NCBI GenBank assembly: GCA_037178675.1
Contig: JAYMGJ010000415.1
Location: 1-45,712 of the forward strand
Direction of reading: 5' to 3'
Length of the DNA: 45,712 nt
DNA from: Scleroderma bovista
Lineage: Eukaryota > Basidiomycota > Agaricomycetes > Boletales > Sclerodermataceae
Position 1 is the stretch's first letter. Each line of letters opens with the position of its first letter. A program made the position numbers and the translations under genes. Under the pieces are notes generated by a model. That model ran no database searches, was not told where the DNA came from, and was given only the letters and a program-made list of their open reading frames with translations. Positions 31,641 to 40,965 of the stretch are shown piece by piece.

Positions 31641-32172
31641 CCAGCCCCAAATGTTCCCTCATCGCCTCACCAGCCGCCAGCGACTCTGCCTTCTCCTTCA
31701 CCCTCACCTCCGCCTCGGCCTTGCGCCTTGCCTCGAAGTTGGCCCGCGCTTTCACCTCGGCGACCTTCTTCGCCTGCTCCTCAGCCTTCCACTTCTCTTC
31801 GGCGACCCTTCTCGCCTCTTCCTCAGCCTTCTTCCTGGCAGCCTCCTCCGCCAACCTCCTCGCCTCTTGCTCGGCTGCCTGTTTCATCAATTGCTCCCGT
31901 CGCCGATGCGACTGCTTGTCGAACTTGGCAATTTGGACTTGGATTGAGTCGGTCAGTTTCCCTTCCAACTCGGGCGAAGCGGCGCGCATCCAATCGATGT
32001 TGTCGTTGTTGCCAGCGGACATGGTTAATCAAGTAATTAGGAAAGAAGAGGATTTGTTGGGTTACCGTCACCCGAAGGCCAGTCTTATATACACCCTAAC
32101 CGATTTTCAAACCCAGACAATGGTTGTACACATTCGGTGTGGAATACGCATTGCAGCCTCGTGGGCTCAGCC

Positions 32173-32187
32173 CCAAGAGGGGGATAC
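32173..32187 (+). other. Polypurine tract of gypsy A
   Basis: CAAGAGGGGGATAC directly precedes the 3' LTR, as expected for plus-strand priming. Confidence 0.8.
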
Positions 32188-32810
32188 TGTCACGACTGTG
32201 ACATCCAATCACCCTGTACCCTATTGTCCAATCGCGTCCACGCGTTCGCCGTCCGTCTATTGTATGTACTCCCTTTTCCGTTTCTTTCTATCTGTCCTGT
32301 ATTGCCACCGATCAGTGAGCGTGCTGTCTGTTTCTGTCTCTCTGTTCGATTACCTAATATGTTTCCTTTCTCGTTTCCGGTTACTATACATTCCCGTTCC
32401 CGTTCCATTACTAATACAATGTCTATCGGTAATCCGGTTATCGCACTTACCATACTTACTCAGTGCGCAGCGCTGCGCTCGTCGTTCGTCGGTAATCCCG
32501 ACTTCCCGTACATCGCCTCATCTGTTCCACTCAGTATAAATACCTAGATACTCGGTCTGTTGTAGTCTCAGTTCAAATATCAAATAAGATACTTCTCATC
32601 TGTTCTCCCTTCGCACTCTCTGTCTCTGTCTCGTGCAAGCACTCGGTCATAGACCATTTACCCTCGGACACTCCGTATAACCCTTGGTCAGCCTTCCTAT
32701 TACTTGGGAAGCGCGACTACGCTACGTAGCATCTCGGTCTTACCGCTAGACCAACCCCTGACCCCCAGACCCCTTGCAGAGATCAGATCAGTGAAGAACC
32801 GGTCTTGACA
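32188..32810 (+). repeat. Gypsy A 3' LTR
   Basis: 623 bp, starting TGTCACGACT and ending GGTCTTGACA, followed by the GGATC duplication at 32811-32815. It is collinear with the 5' LTR. Confidence 0.95.
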
Positions 32811-32815
32811 GGATC

Positions 32816-33344
32816 AAGAATCAGCCACATCGACAAGAGCGATCTTATAGCTCATGTGAAGGGACATACCTAATAATAAGTGAGCTGCGAGGTCACCACA
32901 ACCCAATTTTGGTGTGTTCTGGCCTGGCCAAGCTGGCCTCGACTAACATTGAGTATTTGTGTTTGCTGCTGGGCATTATCGATGGAGGAGACAGAGAACA
33001 AGGGCTTCCGTTATCAATGAGGGATGGGCTTGGAACTGGTAACGAACCAAAGGCGAACCGAAACTGTCACATTGTCACATTGCTAAACTGGGATATTCCG
33101 AGGGTCTAGGTTACGGAGGTTTGGCTCAAATCACATGACGGCTTTAGTTTGGAGCTGGCTTGTAGCCAAAGCTGCGGCAACACTACTTGAAATTGCTGCA
33201 ACAGGTAGGTAAAAGTTGTGGTTGTTGCTTGCGAGATGGTAGTGGTCTCATAGTCATAGATGGTGGCAGCAGCAGCAACCTGTTGATGGTCGTCATGTTG
33301 ATGATGGTGGGCCGCCAAATCATAACTTGTACATTGGATGTCCT
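32816..33344. other. 5' flank of the hAT element
   Basis: This continues the sequence upstream of the hAT ATG. A GGTATGTCC donor-like site on the minus strand near 32872 could mark a leader intron. At about 33019-33065 the sequence GGGATGGGCTTGGAACTGG followed by AACGAACC/CGAACCG resembles a hAT terminal region, but its orientation does not fit the end of this hAT copy, so it may be another fragment. No gene is seen. Confidence 0.35.
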
Positions 33345-33651
33345 GGTGTCACTGCGGAGAGTACTGTCACTTGACCTCGGATATTGCAAAATCAAAAACA
33401 CCATGTCTCATCGTGTGCATGCAGAGGGCCTGTGATAATAGCCAGTAAAAAAATGAAAATGAAAACATATGTACTTGTGAGTGCTCTCGCGGTGTGGTGG
33501 TGTGGTCGATGCTGCTGCTGCTGGTTCAATGCAGGTTGTTGTCGTTGGTGATCGGCATTGTCGGTTACCTTTGGTTTGGTTTATTTATGTTTGGGTGGCT
33601 GCATTCATCCTGATATGTACTAGTCTGAAGCTTGAAAGCCAATGCGGTAGT

Positions 33652-34793
33652 ATGGATTACCCTGAACCAGATATCCAGCATCGACGGCTCATATGGGCCT
33701 CTGTTGCATCCCTCATCAGCATCGTGATCAAGTAGGGGATGATGGGCACTTCAAAAGATCTACATACCAAGCTGCAGTTGATCATCTTGCCCCATTCCTT
33801 GAGTCAGGCCTGAGGAAGACAGCGGAGTCGGTGAAGACCAAATGGGTATCCTATGTGAGTAATTTTGGTCACTCTCCACTGACTGGATTGCGGCATACCA
33901 GGCTTGGAAAACATTTATAGAGATTGAATCATATTGAAAGAGGCCAGGATGTCACTGGGACAATGTCCGTGGCGCTGGTATTGAAGGGGATGATGCTGAG
34001 GTGGCGTGGAAGGATTATGTCAAGGTATGTGAATCTGGTTAGATCCTCCCTTCATCAATGGACTCACAACCTTCATATACTCTTCCAGGACCATTCCCAT
34101 ATCCGCTTTTTCAAATCTGAGGGCTGGGAATTTTACAATCTCATGGCAGAGATTATGCCAAATGGTGCTCGTGGAGTGAGTGCCTTTACCACAGGTGCCT
34201 CCAATGCTGCGGGTGTTGTAGGGGAGGCCCCATCCAGCCTTCTGTCCCAAGTTTCCTCCTCTAGTAGCCATCCCTCCAGTAGCAGCAAGCACTCATTTTC
34301 TGAACTAGTCGGCGACGAGGATGAGGAGATGTCGACTAGCAACATATCAGGCAGGCTTCCACATTCCAAAGTATCTGATACTAGTCGTGCAACTTCTTCA
34401 GCAGAGCGAATGGACCTTGATTCGGCAATGAATTATGCCAAGTCTAGCAGATCCAGCCGCACTCGCAAAGCAGCATCTCAAGTTGCACAAGAGTCACTCA
34501 TGCTTGATATGCAGGGCTTACTCAATCATCTTGCAATGTCCATCACCACCTCGTTAGCAACACCTCAAGACAAAGCTTCGGAGAAGAGGGGGCAGGCACT
34601 CCGAGTTTTGCAGGAAAAAGATGATGATCTCCCACGATATCTCAAGGCATTCATCCGGTCTTCAATTGCCCATAGCACCGGTTTCACAGAGGTATATATG
34701 TTGACCGAGGACAAAGACGAACGGAAGGAGTATGTGATGTATGAGCATCGTATGGAGGCTGGGAGTGTTGCAGAACCAAGTATGATGTTGTAG
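33652..34793 (+). pseudogene. Harbinger Myb/SANT-like DNA-binding protein
   Basis: The accessory protein of PIF/Harbinger elements, which normally helps the transposase bind ends and enter the nucleus. Readable parts are DQVGDDGHFKRSTYQAAVDHL and SGLRKTAESVKTKW (trihelix of the Myb/SANT type, about 33730-33845), then GCHWDNVRGAGIEGDD (about 33950-33995), an intron at about 34020-34090, and an open 3' exon to TAG at 34791-34793. That exon is Ser-rich with a basic SSRSSRTRKAA stretch. Lesions are a frame change near 33730 (the start frame hits TAG at 33733) and an in-frame TGA near 33934 within ESY-x-KRPGCHW, probably CGA originally. The ATG at 33652 is a guess. Confidence 0.6.
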
Positions 34794-34978
34794 TGTATAT
34801 CATGTATCATTTACTGTATCTCGTCCAATTTTTACCTTGTTCGTTCGAGTTGATCCTTCAAGTCAAACGAGATGCCAAACACTACTATTGAGAAACAGCA
34901 AGAAACAGTGGTAACAACTTGTTGGCATGGTATGAGATGTATCAAATATATGAAGTCTACATCAATGTCACTGGCATC

Positions 34979-36478
34979 TCATGTATCATTGGAATCATGT
35001 GAGATATTATCATCCCCATCGCACTCGTCATGATGGTCTTGCCCTGCAACCTGATCTTCATCAACATCGTGAATCCAAATGAAGTTGTGAATGGCACATG
35101 GCACAACAGGGATGCATGCCTGTATGTAAGCTTTGTATCATTTAAAAGTGGTGTGTAGCACACAGAATGCTTACCTGTATGTCCATGCTGTACACTGGCA
35201 GGAGGAAGACTCGAAAGCGATGCTTGAGAACACCCAATATGCACTCAATAACGTTCCACGCAGATGAATGTCAGAGGTTGAAGAGTTCCTCTTTGTTGGT
35301 GGGCCTATGAAGGTCAGCATGATAAATCCAGCGTAATAAAACCAAGTGTACGTGTACGTTCCGATATGGGACGAGAAGTTCACAACGAAGTAGAAAACTG
35401 GCGTCTGCAAGAAAGTATCTGCCTTTCGTGAGGTGTATGTCTGTTGAACATGCATCCTGGTAGATTCGTACACGGTTGCAGAACCCTCCCACCCCGTCAG
35501 TGCATAAGTAAAAGTAAGCAAAAATTGCAAGCAAAAAAACAGTTTTGTGATAAGAAACCCTTGAGATTTCGGAATGCTGCCCGATCTCTTGATGCTGGTG
35601 CAACGTGGATATGGCTGCTGTCTAGTGCACCAATCACATCCTTGAAGTATGGGAAGAACCATGGATTGTTACGGATCTCAGTTTGGTCGGCACCAGGACC
35701 AGGCATGTGAACGTAGTTGGTGGAGAATGGGGAAAATGAGCATCTTGCAAAAAATAGCTGGAAGAACGAGACATACACGGGCAGATCCAAAAGTGAATTA
35801 ACATACCGTGATATTTTCTCGATTGAATGCTGAAAGCACCCACCAGCATGCCTGATGATGAGGCCAGTGACGTTCGTGTCATGGAAGATAGTAACCAACG
35901 GCTCTTCAAGTGACACGAATCCGGAGTTCTCGTGTTCAAGCTCACGAAGTTCATCTACAGGTCTTGCAAATACTTGGGCATGCATTCCGAGCTCACAACG
36001 AATCCGCTCAGGATGACCTATCAACAGCTCAACCAGCCACGCTTCGCCGCCAGAGAGCACGGACATGGTAAGGTTCCGGTTCCTTCCTGAAGTTCTTGGA
36101 TTCGACGATGGTGGCCATCATGCAAATGATGATGCTGACAAGAGTCCCAGCATACTGCAGCGTGCGCTGCGATGCTTCTGTTGACCAATAAGGGTGGTTG
36201 TTGTCATCAGTGTGGTGTGACAAGGCCAACTGCAGTTCAAGCATGCTGAACTTTACTGTAAAGAAGAACATCAGCGCAACGAGAACATGAATGAGGACAT
36301 ACCTAATATGGACTGCCGCTCGAGGGGGAGCAGGCAAGGTGTGCGAGCGGCGAGACAAAGAATTTGATGGGCAATGCGAACGGTCCTGGTAGTCCAACAG
36401 ATGTGTCGAAGGCGTTGGATAGCACTGTAACAGGCCGCGATGATGGTACATGGGTGCTGGAGGTGTGAGATGGTGCAT
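34979..36478 (-). pseudogene. PIF/Harbinger DDE transposase
   Basis: A DDE_4-type nuclease gene in several exons. The first exon (about 36478-36302) ends at a GGTATGTCC donor. The next holds ATIVESKNFRKEPEPYH. The frame must then change to read SVLSGGEAWLVELLIGHPERIRCELG (about 36060). The catalytic core starts FKDVIGALDSSHIHVAPASRDRAA, with the first Asp near 35635. After LTGWEGSAT a second frame change leads to RIYQDACSTDIHLTKGRYFLADASF, with the second Asp, and RPTNKEELFNL. A short last exon (about 35110-34979) encodes VPCAIHNFIWIHD and ends at TGA. At least two frameshifts make it inactive. The foldback element lies about 80 bp upstream of the presumed start. Confidence 0.75.
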
Positions 36479-36546
36479 AGAGGGATCCAGTGGCTTCAAG
36501 GGGTCGATAGTTGTGTTGAGTGTGTTAAACAGCACTGAAATAGCCA

Positions 36547-36555
36547 GGATGAACC
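36547..36555. repeat. 9-bp target duplication of foldback element, left
   Basis: GGATGAACC is repeated at 37590-37598. In the related sequence at 6735-6768 a single, diverged 9-bp stretch (GAAAGGACC) stands in this place with equal flank lengths, which confirms the insertion point. Confidence 0.9.
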
Positions 36556-37589
36556 CAGGCTCCTTCACAACCTCTGCTGTGAGTGTGAGGGGCTAATTGC
36601 GAGACTTAGTGAAATTCTGAGTGAATGGACAATTATATAATCACACATGGACAATTCAAACCCAGCATAACTTTAATCCCCTCACACTCACAGCAATGGC
36701 TGCAAGAAAACATTTGTAAACAATGTCAGCCACACGTTGGACTATGAAATAAAATGGGTTGCAAGACGATAAATCTGGCGTGGTTATATAATAAACCACA
36801 TAAGGGAGGTGCAGAGCATTATCTAATGTCGGAGTGCAAATATTCAGTAGGAAAACTTTTGAGTAGTATTGACTAGCAAATGCTGCTAATGGGGTATGCA
36901 CAAAAAAGTACAAAATACAAAAAGAGGACACATGGGTATATATGATTGAAATGGAGCAAATGAGAAGGCAAGATGGGGCCTAAAAAAGATTGCACACAAG
37001 GGGACTTGAACTGGCACCTTAGGTAAAAAAAGAGGGACATCAACCATTAAGCCATAGAGGCATTGTTGATGATGACACTGTTGTGCTTTTAGTCTAATGG
37101 TTGACAGCTCTCTTCTTTTTACCTAAGGTGCCAGTTCAAGTCCCCTTGTGTGCAATCTTTTTTAGGCCCCATCTTGCCTTCTCATTTGCTCCATTTCAAT
37201 CATATATACCCATGTGTCCTCTTTTTGTATTTTGTACTTTTTTGTGCATACCCCATTAGCAGCATTTGCTAGTCAATACTACTCAAAAGTTTTCCTACTG
37301 AATATTTGCACTCCGACATTAGATAATGCTCTGCACCTCCCTTATGTGGTTTATTATATAACCACGCCAGATTTATCGTCTTGCAACCCATTTTATTTCA
37401 TAGTCCAACGTGTGGCTGACATTGTTTACAAATGTTTTCTTGCAGCCGTTGCTGTGAGTGTGAGGGGATTAAAGTTATGCTGGGTTTGAATTGTCCATGT
37501 GTGATTATATAATTGTCCATTCACTCAGAATTTCACTAAGTCTCGCAATTAGCCCCTCACACTCACAGCAGAGGTTGTGAAGGGGCCTG
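36556..37589. mobile_element. 1034-bp foldback element with ~494-bp inverted arms
   Basis: The arms (36556 to about 37049 and about 37096 to 37589) are reverse complements of equal length with very few differences, around a spacer of about 46 bp. The ends are CAGGCTCCTTCACAACC / GGTTGTGAAGGGGCCTG. With 9-bp target duplications and long terminal inverted repeats it best fits a Mutator-like (TIR-MULE) non-autonomous element. It encodes no transposase. The mirrored 91-codon frames in the two arms are a by-product of the symmetry. Confidence 0.85.
36995..37163. ncRNA. Head-to-head tRNA-like pol III boxes in foldback centre
   Basis: The right arm (+) has an A-box-like TAGTCTAATGG (37091-37101), a B box GTTCAAGTCC (37134-37143) and a T6 run at 37158-37163. 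The left arm (-) has TGGCTTAATGG (37054-37044) and the same B box (37011-37002). The T-stem bases do not pair, so neither is a functional tRNA. It looks like a tRNA-derived SINE head or a decayed tRNA gene. Confidence 0.45.
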
Positions 37590-37977
37590 GGATGAACCAT
37601 GGAAATGATACAGGTATGTACCTGGGTGCTGAACTGCCGCGAGGCAGCACGTACTCAAGTCGGAGCATCTCAGCAACCGCGTGGATGGGTCGAATAGCAC
37701 CGGAGACTGTGCGGACAGCATCAGTAATTTGACACAAATCTTATTTGAACTTAAATGCCGCTTATTTGAACTTAACATACTCGTGGGTGCTTGTGGATCA
37801 GGGCTAGGAACACTAAGCCAAAAGAGTCCACCAAGTCAATTAGTCCACTTTTAACCCTGGCTTGAGGTGCTTGGGCTACTTATGACACTTGTGGTTGGCT
37901 CAGAGCGAAGCACGGTAAGTTTATTCAGATGATAAGTTTCGTAAAGTGGCTGCAAGTCCGTAAAGTACAAAAGTGTA

Positions 37978-40680
37978 TTATGACGCCAGTTCAAAAGCAT
38001 GGTGGTCCGTGAAACGATTGACATAGAAACCACGGTATAAGTCCAATGAATTATGACAATTGACACCTTGTGGTACATTCTCCTTGCCAAATATCGGAAG
38101 TATGTGCGCACTACGAACAATGCCATCAATGTGAATAACCGCAAGATTTCGTGAGGAATGATGGAGCGACCATCCACATTCCTGTTAGCTCATCAACAAT
38201 GTCAGAAATATGATTGAACCAATGAACCAAAGCACATGAAAAGGTCTGCCCATTGGTGTGAATGAAAGAAAAAAAGCAGTACACACGGGCAACCTCCATG
38301 CCGAGCATTCCCTCTTGGGTATCATCTGTGCTCACAAACATGCAGTCATAGCATGCTGGACCTCGACGCCATGATGGCACTGCACGGATATGTTTGCGCT
38401 GCATGCTACCAATTCCGCTTGGATCACTTGGGGACACAAATGTCACAGTAGCAGAATGGAAAATCTTGATGCGACCAGTAAAAGGAGGGAGGTGAGACAC
38501 AGCTGGTGTGGGTTCTGGCTGAAGCTGTTCTGAAAGAAAGCATGCAATAAGTGCTGGAAGCGAAGGAATGCCAAGCTCAGTAGCAAGGGCAAGGGCATTG
38601 TTGGCACGACGACAAGCTTGCAGAATATTCATTCAGTGTGTTTTATAACAAAAGTCCATAGTACACCACTCACCGTGCCTGCGAGCAAGCTTCACATCTG
38701 AATGAGCCAGGCCAGGGCGTTCATCAATAATACCTGCACGACCGTCTTCGTCCTGGCCGAAATCCCCCCCAAATCCTCATCCCCTCCATCTTCTTGTAGT
38801 GCAGACCCCCGAGTGCCACCAGTGTTACTGCCATCATTGTGTGGTGCCGTGGGTGTAGTGGTTTGAACAAGGCCACCAGGCTGTGTAGGGGTGGCTAATA
38901 TTGTGTTAGAACAAAAAACGTCATCAGAAACACAAATGAACCAATCGGAAGTGAGGCATTTGCCCGGTATGATGCAGGCAACATACCACGGGCTTCGAAG
39001 TCAGCTTGAGCTGCAGCAAGCTGAGCCAGGCGCTGGTTGGTCCGCAGGATTTGTCCCAGGGCATTGTGTTTGCTCGAGCATCGCCAAGGTTTCTTGACAG
39101 CTGTAATATGCTTTGATTCAGTGATAGTCGTGCATAACCCATTTGGTGCACCAAAAAGACGGATCAGTGCTTCATAGTGGACAAGAGAGTGCTGGCGGGG
39201 AAGTGAGAAGCCCTCAACACGGATGCCAATATGTCTGAAAACCTCTCGGTATTGATGAAAACGATGTAGCGCATCCTTCAGCTCCACAAGCGTGTTGTCA
39301 GTGATTACATTGCAGCGAACAATATAGCAAAATTCTAAGAATGCATGGAATGTGCGTACAACGTCTTCAGGAACATGGCCTTCGATGGCTGGCAGGTAAA
39401 CCTGAGGAGGGCACAGTGACATGGCAGTGGAAGTGAGGAAAGAGGAATGCACACCTTCATCAATGCTTTTGAATCATCTCCTGTCCACTGAGAGAAGCCA
39501 CAGCCATCAGGAAATCTTCGCAACCCTGGAAAAGGCGGTGCCACAGCGATGCTGACAGCCAGACCTATCAAACTCGATTGGGTATCAATTAAACTAAACT
39601 TACTTACTGATGATCAATATCTGCCAACTGCTCCTTCGCACCTGCTTTGCTGTATTCCAACTCAAGGTATTTTCCAACCCATTCTATCAGGTGGTCTTTA
39701 AATGTTCCTTTCACCAGCTGATGAAGGATGTCAGGTGCAAGGAGCTGCCAAATGTCAGCACGGGGGAAATCATCTGTGAACAGCTGCATCTAAAGGTTGG
39801 AAATGAGGATTCTATTTGAAATTCAAAGCCACTTACCACAACATTGGCATCAATGCCCCACTCATCCCAAACGGCAGTAAGACTGAGTTCTTCAATCAGT
39901 GCCTGAGTCAGCTCCAACGTCCGTGGTGCACCACCACTATCTAGGTCGTTAGGGAAAGCAATACACCTGGTTGTGATTAGATTTAGCTAGTGTAAACATG
40001 AGAGATCAAGCTAAAACATACCTTCCACACCAGTTCTGAACAATTCCCGAGATGAGGACTTGTTCTGGATAGTCCGCAATGTACGGACCAATGCCAAATA
40101 TTATGCGGCGAAAATGGCGGTCTGGACATTTCATTAGTTCTGGAGTTGTCATCCCGGGTTTCAGAGATGACAGTATCCTTGACATTGCTGCATGAAATAG
40201 CTGCTTCTTGAAGCGCCAAAACTGAGGATCATCAACATACTTCTTTGCTGCTGTGAAAGATCAAGTTAGCCTAAAATGTAGCTCTAGCACAATACATTAC
40301 TATGAACACACCTTTGGGTATTGCAAGGAAAGCGAGGAGTTCAACTCCACTGCAATGGGCACGGCGAATGTTATTGTGAATGTTGCCAATGGATATGTAC
40401 ACGGGCCAGTAGTCATTCTGGCCTGTGGCTACAGACACTGTTGTCTTGTCGCTCCCGAGAATGATAGGTACAAATGTTGAGCCATGTGTCGATGGGTCCT
40501 CTGCTATCTTGTCCTATTTCATGGACTGAATGTTAGCACGAGACGAGCAGTAGACTTAAATGTTGAAATAATACCGCCTGCGCCCACACCCAATCCCCTG
40601 ACATGAAGTTCTCATAATGATGCCTCTCGTTTGTTGAAGCAATACCTATATACGTAGAGGAACTGCTACTCCAACTCACC
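37978..40680 (-). CDS. Plavaka-type transposase, 5'-truncated by copia
   Basis: A transposase of the Plavaka group, which is abundant in Agaricomycetes. On the minus strand the order is NERHHYENFMSGDWVWAQA (about 40630-40575); DKIAEDPSTHGSTFVPIILG with DKTTVSVATGQND and IGNIHNNIRRAH (40500-40310); DDPQFWRFKKQLFHAAMSR and GPYIADYPEQVLISGIVQNWC (40250-40025); WDEWGIDANVV; FPRADIWQLLAPDILHQLVKG (about 39775); WTGDDSKALMK spliced to VYLPAIEGHVPEDVVRTF (39400); LPRQHSLVHYEALIRLFGAPNG; a C-terminal domain HLPPFTGRIKIFHSATVTF; and LYRGFYVNRFTDHHAFELAS before TAA at 37978. Introns are short. A run of seven G near 38767 seems to shift frame once. The N-terminal exons are missing because the copia LTR starts exactly at 40681; they may resume beyond the right edge. 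Confidence 0.8.
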
Positions 40681-40919
40681 TGTTGGGTGGAGTGCACAAC
40701 CTGAGATGGTAGCAGTAGCTGGTCAAGAGCTGTTATATTATATAAGCAATGAACACTGTTTATATACAACAAATAGTGTAACGTGTGACTGTGACGTGTG
40801 ACGTGTGACATGTAACATCTACTCTAAAGAGGACTATTACTAAGTCTACACTAATATGGGTCGCAGTCTTGTGTGCACTTTGTCGACGGTTTACGCCGGG
40901 TGCACGTGCGACTTCAACA
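40681..40919 (-). repeat. Copia 3' LTR
   Basis: On the minus strand it starts TGTTGAAGTCGCACG right after the purine tract AGCGAGGGGGAG (40931-40920) and ends CACCCAACA (239 bp). It has TATA-like TATATAATATAAC and several ACGTGTGAC/CACACGT repeats (about 40780-40815). The 5 bp outside its end are TCACC (40676-40680); the partner copy would be beyond the window. Confidence 0.85.
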
Positions 40920-40965
40920 CTCCCCCTCGCTGTGCTGCACGTAGAGCACTTCAGCGAATAAGGTG

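Larger units (their letters stand above)
24663..32022 (-). pseudogene. Antisense coiled-coil/zinc-cluster gene of gypsy A, split by gypsy B
   Basis: The part on the right (32022-31641) starts MSAGNNDNIDWMRAASPELEG and runs into a long Ala/Glu/Arg/Lys-rich coiled coil. Gypsy B interrupts it after EHLGL. With gypsy B and one CCAGC removed, the frame goes on for four codons to a GTGCGTAG donor (25349-25338) and resumes, after an intron ending ATTAG, at about 25287. Exon 2 has a double cysteine array, CX2CX8C then, after 11 residues, CX2CX6C (CDRCRRSGHGAEC ... CSRCQQSKIKC). This resembles the Zn2Cys6 DNA-binding cluster of fungal regulators. A basic stretch (GEKRKRTKK) and a strongly acidic tail follow. 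The total is about 340 residues. It lies antisense between pol and the 3' LTR. The function is inferred only: a nuclear DNA-binding or regulatory protein encoded by the element. Confidence 0.65.
18231..32810 (+). mobile_element. Gypsy A: Ty3/gypsy chromovirus with nested insertions
   Basis: A complete but decayed LTR retrotransposon bounded by 623-bp LTRs and a 5-bp duplication. After removal of gypsy B (6286 bp plus 5) and the solo LTR (621 bp plus 5), about 7.7 kb remain. The order is LTR, gag, protease, RT, RNase H, integrase with chromodomain, antisense gene, PPT, LTR. Internal stops at gag and pol arginine codons (TGA for CGA), one frameshift and two insertions make it non-functional. 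Confidence 0.95.
33345..37800. mobile_element. PIF/Harbinger element, decayed, with foldback insertion
   Basis: It holds two convergent genes typical of the superfamily, a Myb/SANT-like protein on + and a DDE transposase on -. The left limit is set by the start of similarity to 5755 (GGTGTCACTGCGG). The right limit is approximate because homology to the deleted copy fades after about 37665. I found no clear terminal inverted repeats. Confidence 0.6.

Noticed and set aside
31651..31947. Leu/Ser/Pro-rich + strand frames
   Set aside because: They are antisense shadows of the Ala/Glu/Lys/Arg-rich coiled coil of the gypsy A antisense gene.
36990..37165. Functional tRNA gene
   Set aside because: A and B boxes are present, but the T-stem does not pair and no acceptor stem can be formed, so only a tRNA-like promoter is claimed.
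36656..37489. Two near-identical 91-codon frames, one on each strand
   Set aside because: They are mirror images produced by the foldback arms; the translation has no protein family features and the frame is not independently supported.
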